From Oscillospiraceae bacterium (GTDB lineage: Bacteria > Bacillota > Clostridia > Oscillospirales > Oscillospiraceae), in NCBI GenBank assembly GCA_017447645.1, contig JAFSNA010000142.1:17022-81021 (forward strand): a stretch of DNA of 64,000 nt, in the 5' to 3' direction. The notes below the pieces were generated by a model. It searched no databases, was not told the DNA's origin, and was given only the letters and a program-made list of their open reading frames with translations. Both the position numbers and the translations under genes were made by a program. Positions 6,821 to 14,502 of this stretch are shown here, one piece after another. The first letter of the stretch is position 1, and every line of letters starts with the position of its first letter.

Positions 6821-9001
6821 TCAGTCGCTGGAGATGAGCTCGGTGTAGACGCCGCCCTTGGCGTAGAGCTCATCATGCGTTCCGCGCTCGATCACGACGC
6901 CCTTGTCCAGGACGACGATCTCGTCGCAGTCTCGAATGGTGGAAAGCCTGTGTGCGATCACGATGCAGGTGATGCCCCGATCCTTGACCGCCTTGACCAG
7001 TTCATATTCCGTCTTGGCGTCGAGCGCGGAGGTCGCCTCGTCCATGATGATGACGGAGGGATCCTGCGCCAGGACGCGGGCGATCTCGATGCGCTGGCGC
7101 TGGCCGCCGGAAAGGTCCTTGCCGCCCTCCGTCAGCCTGCCGTAGAAGCCGCCGTCCCTGTCCATGATGTCGTCATAGATCTGGGCGTCCCGCGCGGCGA
7201 GGATCATTTCAAAATCCTCGATGGAATTGTCCCACATCTTGATGTTGTTGGCGATCGTGTCCTCGAAGAGCACGATGTCCTGATCCACCACGGCCACCGA
7301 GCCGGTGAACACGCTGCGGTCGATCTCCCGGATGGGCTTCCCGTCGAAAAGGATCTCGCCGCTCCAGGGCTGATAGAGCCCGGAGATCAGTTTGGAGAGC
7401 GTGGATTTCCCGCAGCCGGAGCTGCCCACGAAGGCGACGCGATCGCCGGGCTTCACGCTCATGCAGAAGTCCCGGATCAGGGGCTCGCCGAGACGGGAAT
7501 AGCCGAAGGTCACGTTCCTGAGCTCGATCCGTCCGGAGAGCTTGGAATAGTCCGCGTCCTTTGAAAGAGGCTCGTCGGAATAAGCCGCGTCCAGCGGGTA
7601 TTCCATCACGTCCTCGACGCGCTCCATCTCGGTGCGCATCTCCTGGATCATCTGTCCGGCGGAGATCAGCGTCATGGCCGGGGACATGAAAGAGTTCAAA
7701 AAGCCCTGGAAGAGCATGATCTGGCCCAGTGTAAAGGATCCCTGCATCGTCAGCCAGACGCCCAGGACCATGACGGCGGCGTCGGCCAGCGTGGCCAGCA
7801 GCGAGGGGATCGCGCCGAGATACTGATTGAGCTTGGCGTATTTGACGCCCTGGTTGTTCACGGAAGCCTGGTATCCGGCCCATTTCTGGAAATACCCGTT
7901 TTCCGCGCCGCTGGATTTGATGGTCTCCACCATCTGAATGCCGGAGATCGTGGCCGCGGACAGCTTGCCGCTGTCGCGCATCTGAACGCGCGTGATATTG
8001 ACGCGCTTGGCGGAGATCAGCCGGGACACCAGAAGATTCAAAATGATCGTCACGATGCCCACGATGGTCAGCATCACGCTGAAGCGCAGCATGATGACCA
8101 GGTAAAACACCATCATGATCGTATTGAGCAGCAGCGGGGCGAAGGTGTTCACCAGCGCGGAGGCGATGGACGCGTTGGTCCCCTGCCGCTGCAGGATGTC
8201 GCCCGCCATGCGCTGGGAGAAAAACTCCATGGGCATGCGCAGGATCTTCCACATGAAGCTGCTGCTGCCGACGAGGGCCATTTTGCCGTTGATCTTCAGC
8301 GCGTAGACCGCCTGGATCCAGGTGATGATCACCTGCGCGGCGCCGAGCAGCGCCATCAGGCCCAGGAAGGGCATCAGGAGCTCCCGGTTCTCGCCGGTGA
8401 GCAAACGGTCCATAAAGAATCTGGAGAACACCGGGTTGATGATGCCGAAGAGATAAGCGATCACGGTCGAGAGCATCACGAAGGCAACCGCCGCGCCCGC
8501 GCCGACGAGGCGCTTACGCGCGAAGGCAAGCGTGCTCTTGCGTTTGCCGCCGGGCCGGAAATCCGGGCCGGGAACGATCCGGAGGCAGACTCCCGTGAAG
8601 GAGCGGCTGAACTCCTCCATCGAAACGCGCACCTCTCCGCGGGCGGGATCGTTCAGATACGCGTACTTGCCCCGAAAGCCGTCCAGCACGACAAAGTGGT
8701 TGAAGTTCCAGTGTATGATGCAGGGATAGCACATATCGCTCTTGAGCGCGTCCACCTCGCAGCGGAAGCCCTCCGCCTCGAGGCCGTAATTGCGCGCGGC
8801 CATCAGCACGTTTTTGGCGTTGGAGCCGTCGCGGGAAACGCCGCAGTCTACGCGGACCTGCTCAAGCGGCACCCATTTCCCGTAGTAAGCCATCACCATG
8901 GCCAGGCAGGCCGCGCCGCACTCGAGCGCTTCCATCTGCATGACCACCGGGACCTTGGCCTTTCCTCCGGTCACGGGCTGTTTCGTCCGTCCTTTATCCA
9001 T
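6821..9001 (-). CDS. NHLM-type C39 peptidase/ABC exporter
   Basis: This 726-residue protein is a peptidase-containing ABC exporter. The C39 domain occupies about 14-145, with catalytic Cys28 in EALECGAACLAMV, His102 in HWNFNHFVVLDG and Asp118 in YLNDPARG. The exporter helices span about 160-460. The ATPase at about 490-720 has Walker A GSSGCGKSTL, signature LSGGQRQR and Walker B VIIMDEATSALD. C39 exporters cut after the double glycine of leaders and send the product across the membrane. The matching leaders are encoded downstream in the same operon (two CW_7 proteins and the Nif11-type precursor). It begins 11 bp after the HlyD-like gene. All catalytic residues are intact, so I expect an active system. 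Confidence 0.95.
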   Translation of the reverse strand: MDKGRTKQPVTGGKAKVPVVMQMEALECGAACLAMVMAYYGKWVPLEQVRVDCGVSRDGSNAKNVLMAARNYGLEAEGFRCEVDALKSDMCYPCIIHWNFNHFVVLDGFRGKYAYLNDPARGEVRVSMEEFSRSFTGVCLRIVPGPDFRPGGKRKSTLAFARKRLVGAGAAVAFVMLSTVIAYLFGIINPVFSRFFMDRLLTGENRELLMPFLGLMALLGAAQVIITWIQAVYALKINGKMALVGSSSFMWKILRMPMEFFSQRMAGDILQRQGTNASIASALVNTFAPLLLNTIMMVFYLVIMLRFSVMLTIVGIVTIILNLLVSRLISAKRVNITRVQMRDSGKLSAATISGIQMVETIKSSGAENGYFQKWAGYQASVNNQGVKYAKLNQYLGAIPSLLATLADAAVMVLGVWLTMQGSFTLGQIMLFQGFLNSFMSPAMTLISAGQMIQEMRTEMERVEDVMEYPLDAAYSDEPLSKDADYSKLSGRIELRNVTFGYSRLGEPLIRDFCMSVKPGDRVAFVGSSGCGKSTLSKLISGLYQPWSGEILFDGKPIREIDRSVFTGSVAVVDQDIVLFEDTIANNIKMWDNSIEDFEMILAARDAQIYDDIMDRDGGFYGRLTEGGKDLSGGQRQRIEIARVLAQDPSVIIMDEATSALDAKTEYELVKAVKDRGITCIVIAHRLSTIRDCDEIVVLDKGVVIERGTHDELYAKGGVYTELISSD

Positions 9002-9012
9002 TCGCAGCGTCC

Positions 9013-9432
9013 TCAGTTGAACAGAAGCTGGAGCACCTGTGTGCTCCGATAGACGACGCGGGCGGCATAGCTCCCGTCCGCAAGCTCCGTCTGCGCGACG
9101 GCAAAGATGCTTCCGTCCTCCGCCGTTCCGACGCTGCCGATCACGGCCGCGCTGTCACCGATCTCGATCTCCATGCCGGCCTCGACCTTCTCGGCCTGCC
9201 GGGCGTCGTCGAAGGACACCACCATCATGCCGTTTTCCACCTGCGCCGTGCCGGAGGCGACGCTTTCGATCCGGGCGGAAGCGCCCCAGATCAGCATGCC
9301 CGTCAAAAGGAGGATCACCGCAGCCAGGACGACCCAGATCGCGGGATTCGTCACACGCATATAGTCGTTGAGCTGCTCCGGCGACTGGACGTGCTCCATG
9401 CTTTCCTTGCGGAACAGAGTCGATTGATCCAT
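9013..9432 (-). CDS. Short HlyD-like secretion protein (NHLM family)
   Basis: The 139-residue protein has a cytoplasmic start, one membrane helix at about 30-50 and a short extracytoplasmic part. The latter has HlyD-like features: GASARIESVASGTAQVENGMMVV just after the helix, and biotinyl-lipoyl-like segments ending in VVYRSTQVLQLLF. Usual HlyD-type adaptors are over 250 residues because of a long coiled-coil hairpin; that part is absent here, as expected for a single-membrane cell needing no outer-membrane reach. The reading frame is intact, the RBS is AAAAGGAGA, and the ABC exporter follows after 11 bp. It is first in the operon, behind a sigma-A-type promoter. It probably stabilises or gates the exporter. 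Confidence 0.85.
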   Translation of the reverse strand: MDQSTLFRKESMEHVQSPEQLNDYMRVTNPAIWVVLAAVILLLTGMLIWGASARIESVASGTAQVENGMMVVSFDDARQAEKVEAGMEIEIGDSAAVIGSVGTAEDGSIFAVAQTELADGSYAARVVYRSTQVLQLLFN

Positions 9433-9525
9433 GAGAGGTTCTCCTTTTCCTGTAATGCGTCGATAATAGGCCGGCGATGTCTTTTCCGGGCGGCAATGAT
9501 CTTATGTATACTAACTCGATTATGT

Positions 9526-9554
9526 ATTATATCATTTTGTGTTTTTCAACACAA
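9526..9554 (-). promoter_or_regulatory. Promoter and dyad upstream of the export operon
   Basis: On the minus strand a TATAAT -10 (9526-9531) is preceded after 17 bp by TTGTGT (9549-9554). The -35 lies in the right arm of a perfect inverted repeat TTGTGTT-4-AACACAA (9537-9554), a plausible operator. The surrounding 100 bp is clearly more AT-rich than the genes. Confidence 0.6.
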
Positions 9555-9673
9555 GCAAAAAATATGTTTTTTCAGCTCTTTCCGCCTCTTTTTGCTTCTT
9601 TTTTTTCGGCTCGGCCCCGGCGGAGCGGGCCGTGGCCGCCTTGCGCGTGCGAAAAACGGCGGAAAAAGAAAAG

Positions 9674-9706
9674 AACGGTCTGAAAGCGCAAGGCCTTCAG
9701 ACCGTT
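9674..9706 (-). terminator. Intrinsic terminator of the cystatin-like lipoprotein gene
   Basis: A perfect 11-bp stem (AACGGTCTGAA/TTCAGACCGTT) with an 11-base loop is followed on the minus strand by a T-rich tract (TTCTTTTCTTTTT). It lies 31 bp after the stop at 9737 and separates this gene from the export operon. Confidence 0.85.
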
Positions 9707-9736
9707 TCTGATCGATCACGTGAGATCGCCGACGTG

Positions 9737-10357
9737 TTATTCGCCGGCAGGCTGGGACAGCTCCGCGAGATCCAGCGGAACCGTCTTCACGATCTCGGTC
9801 TTGCCCTGCGTATCCGCGGAGACAAAGCACAGATTCCAGCCCTTGCAGAGCACGATGTGGTTGGTGCCCGCAGCGACCTGGGACGCCAGATGCATCACGC
9901 CGTCCGGTACCTCGAGGTACGACTCGCGGTCGAGCGTCCATCCGCCCAGCAGCGCGCCGCCGCTCGGCTGAGAATCCTCGATCCTGCCGCTCTCCTCGAT
10001 CTTGGCCAGATCCATCGCAGCAATGTTGCGGATCTCGGCCTTGCCCTGCGTGTCCTGATAGACCGTCACCACGGCGTAATAAGGCTGGGCGTCGGGGTAG
10101 ACGACCGCGGCCTCGCAGAGGAGGCAGAAATTGGTGCCGGAAACGATCTGCGTGCCCAGCAGGGCGACGGGCGTGTAGTTCACACCGACGAAGCCCTCCA
10201 TCGCCTTGTCAAAGGCGGCCTGTGCCTCGGGCGTGAGCGCGCCGTCCTCCGTCAGCGTCCAGCCGCCGACCGTCTTGGGCTCGGTCTTCTGCTGTCCGCA
10301 GGCTGCGAGCGCAAAAACCATCAGCAGCGCCAGAATAAGTGCCGTGATCTTCTTCAT
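9737..10357 (-). CDS. Lipoprotein with two cystatin-like QxVxG motifs
   Basis: The 206-residue protein has a lipoprotein signal peptide with hydrophobic core and lipobox (LAAC, Cys20). The mature part has two homologous units. Unit 1 starts VGGWTL (30-35) and carries QIVSGTNFCLL (70-80). Unit 2 starts GGWTL (138-142) and carries QVAAGTNHIVL (160-170). A conserved Gly near the N-terminus plus the QxVxG-TN loop are the protease-binding landmarks of cystatins, and both units end in DTQGK(A/T)EI. Cystatins block papain-like cysteine proteases; secreted bacterial members exist but are rarely characterised. I chose ATG 10357 because it has AAGGAGG and starts the signal peptide; upstream ATG 10438 would bury it. 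The gene is monocistronic, with its own promoter and terminator. Fold assignment is by motif only, so inhibition is inference. Confidence 0.78.
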   Translation of the reverse strand: MKKITALILALLMVFALAACGQQKTEPKTVGGWTLTEDGALTPEAQAAFDKAMEGFVGVNYTPVALLGTQIVSGTNFCLLCEAAVVYPDAQPYYAVVTVYQDTQGKAEIRNIAAMDLAKIEESGRIEDSQPSGGALLGGWTLDRESYLEVPDGVMHLASQVAAGTNHIVLCKGWNLCFVSADTQGKTEIVKTVPLDLAELSQPAGE

Positions 10358-10546
10358 GTCGTTTTCCTCCTTTTTCAGCCGCATCTTCGATCGTCCGTCA
10401 TCCGATGCTCCGATTATCCGTAAGGCCTGCCGCTTCACAGATCGCCATGATCCTCCGCTTTACACGGAGAAGCTCTGTCAGGCCCCGCTTCGCACACTTG
10501 TCCGGATCCGGCGGAAGCTTTTTCCTTTTCTTCCGGATCCCGGCGT

Positions 10547-10575
10547 ATTATAACACAGCCCCGACCGGCCTGCAA
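10547..10575 (-). promoter_or_regulatory. Promoter of the cystatin-like lipoprotein gene
   Basis: TTGCAG (10570-10575), 17 bp, TATAAT (10547-10552) on the minus strand. The expected leader is about 180 nt and contains a possible stem between GGATCCGGAAG and CTTCC..GGATCC at about 10501-10545. I recognised no known riboswitch in it. Confidence 0.75.
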
Positions 10576-10625
10576 TCGTTTTGCCCTCGCTCCGGGCCCG
10601 ATTTAATAATTCTTAAAAAACGGCC

Positions 10626-12386
10626 TCACGCGGCTTTGTCCAGCGAATCGCTGTTGATCGGAAAGGTGAAGTAAGTGTCGGGATAGGGCTCGTTCTCCAG
10701 CGTGAAATGCCACCACTCCTCAGCGAGCGGACGGAAGCCGTGCTTCACCATGACTTCCCGCAGCAGCATGCGCATGTCGTACTGCTCCTGCGTGATGGCC
10801 GTGTAATCGGGATGGCTGAGCTCGCCGAAATAATCGAAGGTGCCGCCCATGTCTGCCTCGCGCTCCGTTCTCATGTCAAAGAGCGTCAGATCCACGGTGC
10901 TGCCGCGGCTGTGGCCGGAATGCTCGGCGATATAGCCCTGCGGGAAGAGGACGTCCTTGTCGAGCTCGGGATAGAAGTAGTCCTTCATGCGCGTGTCGTC
11001 GACGTCCAGCGCCCAATTCATGAAATGCGTCACGGCCATCTGGGGACGGTAGGCGTCGAAGATCTTCAGCCGATAGCCCATATCCATGAGCTCGTCGCTT
11101 GCCTCCCTGAGCGCGGCCGCCGCTTCCTTCGTCAGCATGGCCAACGGCTCCTCATAGCCGTCGATCCGATCGCCCACGAAATTGTAGGTCGAGTAGTAGC
11201 GGATCTCCAGAATGACGTCCGGCACCGCCTCGCTCAACAGCACGAAGTCTGAGGAGTCGTCCGAGAGCTTCACGTCCGAGGGCTGCGCCTGCCGCCCGGC
11301 CAGCCAGGCTGCCGTGCGCAGCGCCACGTTCTCGCGCAGGTTTTCAAAGAAGAACAAATAGTCGTACAGGTGGTACGAGCCCTTCGGGAAGATGTCCAGT
11401 CCCGGAGGATACTCCTCCGGCGTGACGTCGGTCACGACCAGCTCTCCCCGCTCGCCGATGTATGCGCCGCAAAGCGCGGCGAGCGGCTCGGCTCCGGTCT
11501 GCATGACGGCGCCGCGGTTGAGGGCGCGGTCCGCCGGCGTGCTGTCGGTCTTCCAGTTCAGCGGGTTGATGGACAGGGCCTTCACGCCCGCGGGGATGAT
11601 GATCGTCTCCGTCACGCTCCCGTCCTCGCAGTCGAAGCAGACGACGGTGCCGAGATCGTCCTCGCCCGCGGCCGGCACGATCTGCGGATATTTTTCCGTC
11701 ATTTCCTCCGTGACCGCCCATCCGATGGAATAGACCGAGATCAGCCTGTCGCGCAGGGCCCTCGCCTCCTCGCCGTCGCCGCCGTAGTATTCCTTCAGCA
11801 GCTCCAGGCACATTTCGCCGCCCTGGGAGAAGCCGGCCAGGATGATGCCGCGGCCGTCGTTCTCGTTGTCCAGATACCAGCGGAAGGCTGCGGAAACGTC
11901 CTTATAGGCGATCTGTCTGGCCAGCTCCCGCTCCGTTTCGGGCAGCAGATAGGCCTTGATGGACATCTGCCGGTAGAAGGGAGAAAACAGCCGTCCCGTC
12001 TCCTCATATATGCCCTTTTCCATGTCCAGGGCGTTGACGAAGATGCCCTTCAGCTTGTCGTTGAGCTCGAAGGAATTCGTCTCGCTCCGGGTGTCCACGG
12101 TGGGGCAGATCAGAAAGACGTCCACATCCCGATCCTCGCCCAGCTCAAAAAATGCCCAGTTCTCCGCCAGGCCGTAGTCCAGGGCGTCGGCGGCAGGCGC
12201 GGCCGTATCCGCGGGCTCCGGCGCTTCCGTCAAAGCCGCGTTCGGCGCCGGCCTTGTCTCTCCCGTCTGCGGGGCAGGCGCAGCTGCGTTCTCCCGGTTC
12301 AGAACGGCGTAGAGCATCCCCGCCAGCAGCAGGAGCGCGATCAGGCCGATCAGCGCGATATGTTTTTTGCTGTTCTTCATTTTCAT
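10626..12386 (-). CDS. Exported DUF3089 hydrolase-like / VanX-type D-Ala-D-Ala dipeptidase fusion
   Basis: The 586-residue protein starts with an uncleaved-looking signal anchor (8-28) and a Pro/Ala-rich linker. Residues about 70-360 match the DUF3089 alpha/beta-hydrolase family, with nucleophile elbow GFSQGGE. Residues about 375-575 match VanX/DdpX (peptidase M15D), with zinc and catalytic landmarks HSGHSRGSTVDLTL and EEWWHF, plus RYYSTYNFVG and FDAYRP. VanX enzymes cut D-Ala-D-Ala and are usually cytoplasmic or periplasmic single-domain proteins of about 200 residues, so an outward-facing fusion is unusual. A free VanX-like paralogue lies two genes upstream. No VanH/VanA ligase genes are present, so a role in wall-peptide scavenging or remodelling fits better than glycopeptide resistance. 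It is the last gene of the run. Confidence 0.85.
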   Translation of the reverse strand: MKMKNSKKHIALIGLIALLLLAGMLYAVLNRENAAAPAPQTGETRPAPNAALTEAPEPADTAAPAADALDYGLAENWAFFELGEDRDVDVFLICPTVDTRSETNSFELNDKLKGIFVNALDMEKGIYEETGRLFSPFYRQMSIKAYLLPETERELARQIAYKDVSAAFRWYLDNENDGRGIILAGFSQGGEMCLELLKEYYGGDGEEARALRDRLISVYSIGWAVTEEMTEKYPQIVPAAGEDDLGTVVCFDCEDGSVTETIIIPAGVKALSINPLNWKTDSTPADRALNRGAVMQTGAEPLAALCGAYIGERGELVVTDVTPEEYPPGLDIFPKGSYHLYDYLFFFENLRENVALRTAAWLAGRQAQPSDVKLSDDSSDFVLLSEAVPDVILEIRYYSTYNFVGDRIDGYEEPLAMLTKEAAAALREASDELMDMGYRLKIFDAYRPQMAVTHFMNWALDVDDTRMKDYFYPELDKDVLFPQGYIAEHSGHSRGSTVDLTLFDMRTEREADMGGTFDYFGELSHPDYTAITQEQYDMRMLLREVMVKHGFRPLAEEWWHFTLENEPYPDTYFTFPINSDSLDKAA

Positions 12387-12449
12387 CTATCCTCTTGCTT
12401 CCTTCGCCCGTTCGTGCAAAGGTACGCATTTCTTTTCTTCTCAAAAGGC

Positions 12450-13808
12450 TCAGGCCGGGATGAACACGGTGTCCTCGCTCGTCTTGTCGTTGACCCAGTG
12501 CAGCTTGCCGTCCAGCAGATAGAAGCTCCCCGTCCCGTTGAACTCTTCCTCGGAAACCGTGCAGGTGGTCTCGTCCGTATAGGTCTCGACCCAGGAATGC
12601 GCGTCCTTATAGATCATAATGTCGTCCTTGTAAATGTCGGCCGTCATTTCCCAGCAGGCGCGCTCGAAAGCGGAGCCGGACCACGCGATCTCCACGTTCA
12701 TGCTGCCCTCGCTCCGATAGCTGAAGCGGATCTGACAGCGGCCGGCGATCTCCTCCGCCCAAAGCCCTTCGAAGCCGCTGCGCTCCTCGGTGACCGGGAC
12801 CCACTCGAACACCATATCCTCACGCTCGGCCCGGTCCTCGTGCCAGGTGAAGGAAAGCCCCTCGCCGAAGGTGACGGTGCCGCTGCCGTCCTCATACTCG
12901 ACGTCCTCGCTCTTGAGCTCGCCGTTGTCGTCATACACGACGATCGTCTTGACGCAGCCGGAATAGGAGATGCTCAGCGTTTCGGTGTCGAGCGGTCCGG
13001 TGATCTCCCAATGCGCGTGCTCCCAGGCGCTGCTTCCCCAGTCGATCGTGATATGCGCCGCGTCGTCGCCGAGGCACTCGACGTGTGCGCGGGCTCTGTC
13101 GCACTGGTAGTCGCCGATGAAGTTCATGACGGGGTTCTGGCCGTCCGCGCCGACGTAATCGAATACGGCGACAAAGGCCGCGTCGTCATTCAGCTCGACC
13201 GTGATGATCGGATCGGTCGAGAAGTCCTCGCCGTCCTTCGTCCACTTGATGAAGGCCCAGCCCTCCTCGTCCGTCCGCGCGCCGAGGACATAGCTGCCGG
13301 GCTCCCACAGCGGGAAGTAGGAGGAAGTGAAATATCCCTCGAAGCTCAGCTCCTCCTCCGTTCTCGCATAGGCGATCTGGCCGGGCCCCTCGGTATTGAT
13401 GGAGACGGCGTGGTCCGCCGCGGGCATGTCCATCGGCTTGAAGTGATAGCTCTCGCCGCCCTCGATCGCGAGCAGCAGGCCGTCCTCCCCTTCCTCGGAG
13501 ACGGTGACGGTCAGCGCGGGATTATCACCTCCGGAGGGCAGGCTGCCGCGCAGGCTGTTCCCCTCCTGGGGCAGGATGCCGCCGTAGGAATCCAGGATCA
13601 GGTCCTCGCCGTTCGAGAAGCCCACGTACCAGCCGGGCTCGACGACGTCGTCCATTCGGGTGACGGAGAGAAAGTTTCCTTCCTCATCCGCGAAGTAGCC
13701 CTCGCGGCTCCATTCCGCGGCCGGCTCCTCCGCGGGGGCCGCGGCGCCGCAGGCCGCCAGCGCGAAGAGCATGCAGAGCGTCAGTGTCAGGCAGATCAGT
13801 TTTTTCAT
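12450..13808 (-). CDS. Lipoprotein of unknown function with two homologous C-terminal domains
   Basis: The 452-residue protein has a lipobox signal peptide (LFALAAC, Cys19). The N-terminal 200 residues are acidic and beta-rich. Two C-terminal units resemble each other: about 232-330 (FIGDYQCDRARAHVECLG ... IDWGSSAWEHAHWEITG ... SFTWHEDRA) and about 346-440 (FEGLWAEEIAGRCQIRFS ... IAWSGSAFERACWEMTA ... LHWVNDK). The shared W-x-S-(S/G)-(A/S)-(A/F)-W/E pattern and final hydrophobic-His-Trp support internal duplication. I do not recognise the family. It is between the two VanX-like genes and within the same strand run, so a wall-associated role is possible. RBS GAGGGG. Confidence 0.75.
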   Translation of the reverse strand: MKKLICLTLTLCMLFALAACGAAAPAEEPAAEWSREGYFADEEGNFLSVTRMDDVVEPGWYVGFSNGEDLILDSYGGILPQEGNSLRGSLPSGGDNPALTVTVSEEGEDGLLLAIEGGESYHFKPMDMPAADHAVSINTEGPGQIAYARTEEELSFEGYFTSSYFPLWEPGSYVLGARTDEEGWAFIKWTKDGEDFSTDPIITVELNDDAAFVAVFDYVGADGQNPVMNFIGDYQCDRARAHVECLGDDAAHITIDWGSSAWEHAHWEITGPLDTETLSISYSGCVKTIVVYDDNGELKSEDVEYEDGSGTVTFGEGLSFTWHEDRAEREDMVFEWVPVTEERSGFEGLWAEEIAGRCQIRFSYRSEGSMNVEIAWSGSAFERACWEMTADIYKDDIMIYKDAHSWVETYTDETTCTVSEEEFNGTGSFYLLDGKLHWVNDKTSEDTVFIPA

Positions 13809-13820
13809 CTTTTTCCCCTC

Positions 13821-14483
13821 TTACTTTCTTTTCAGATATTCCGTCGAAACCGGAAAGGCAAAATAGGTGTCCGGATACGGCTCATTTTCCAGCGAGAAAT
13901 GCCACCACTCGCAGTCGATGGGCCGAAAGCCGCCGCGGAGCATCGCGCGCCGGAGGATCATGCGGTTTTCATACTGCTCGGGAGTGATCGAGCGGCAGTC
14001 GGGATGTGAGATCGGGCCGAACAGGTCGAAGGGGCTGCCCATATCCAGCTCCTTGCCCGTCTTCATGTCCAGCAGCGTCAGATCGACCGCGCTGCCGCGG
14101 CTGTGGCTGGACTGCTTGGCGATATAGCCTTTGGAGAAAAGCTCCTGCTTCTCCAGCTCCGGATAAAAATAGGGCTTCATGCGGATATCCTGATCCTCGA
14201 TGCCCCAGAGCACAAAGTGCTTCACCGCGACGGCGGGCCGGTAGGCGTCGAACACCTTCAGACGATAGCCCCGGACGATCAGCTCGCTGCTGACCGCCTT
14301 GAGCGCACGGGCCGCCTCGATCGTCAGCAGGGCGCAGGGCTCCTCATAGCCGTCGATCCTCTCGCCGATGAAATTGTAGGTGGAATAATAACGGATCTCC
14401 TGCACGATATGGGGCACGAAGTCCGCCAGCAATACAAAGCCCGAGGGATCCTGCGCCGGGTCGTTTCGATAGTCCGCTCTCAT
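13821..14483 (-). CDS. VanX/DdpX-type D-Ala-D-Ala dipeptidase
   Basis: The protein has 220 residues from the ATG at 14483, which has GGGAG nine bases upstream; a frame-extending ATG at 14555 would overlap the hydrolase gene. There is no signal peptide, so it should be cytoplasmic. M15D landmarks are RYYSTYNFIGERIDGY, FDAYRPAVAV, SSHSRGSAVDLTLLD (zinc His and Asp) and CEWWHFSLENEPYPDTYF (catalytic Glu region and zinc His). The enzyme hydrolyses D-Ala-D-Ala. It is closely related to the C-terminal half of the exported fusion at 10.6-12.4 kb, pointing to gene duplication with retargeting. It follows the alpha/beta hydrolase by 20 bp. Confidence 0.88.
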   Translation of the reverse strand: MRADYRNDPAQDPSGFVLLADFVPHIVQEIRYYSTYNFIGERIDGYEEPCALLTIEAARALKAVSSELIVRGYRLKVFDAYRPAVAVKHFVLWGIEDQDIRMKPYFYPELEKQELFSKGYIAKQSSHSRGSAVDLTLLDMKTGKELDMGSPFDLFGPISHPDCRSITPEQYENRMILRRAMLRGGFRPIDCEWWHFSLENEPYPDTYFAFPVSTEYLKRK

Positions 14484-14502
14484 CTTTCTTTTCTCCCGTT
14501 TT

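Noticed and set aside
11370-14009. 879-codon open frame on the plus strand
   Set aside because: It is antisense to the DUF3089-VanX, lipoprotein and VanX-like genes, has low-complexity Arg/Asp/Gly/Leu composition and no domain. It is a GC-bias shadow. Similar long frames at 17725-19905, 25039-27657, 42206-44314, 45650-46789 and 50183-52489 were dropped for the same reason.
10626-14483. Vancomycin-resistance cluster
   Set aside because: Only VanX-type dipeptidases are present. No VanH, VanA/B-type ligase, VanR/S or VanY is found in the window.
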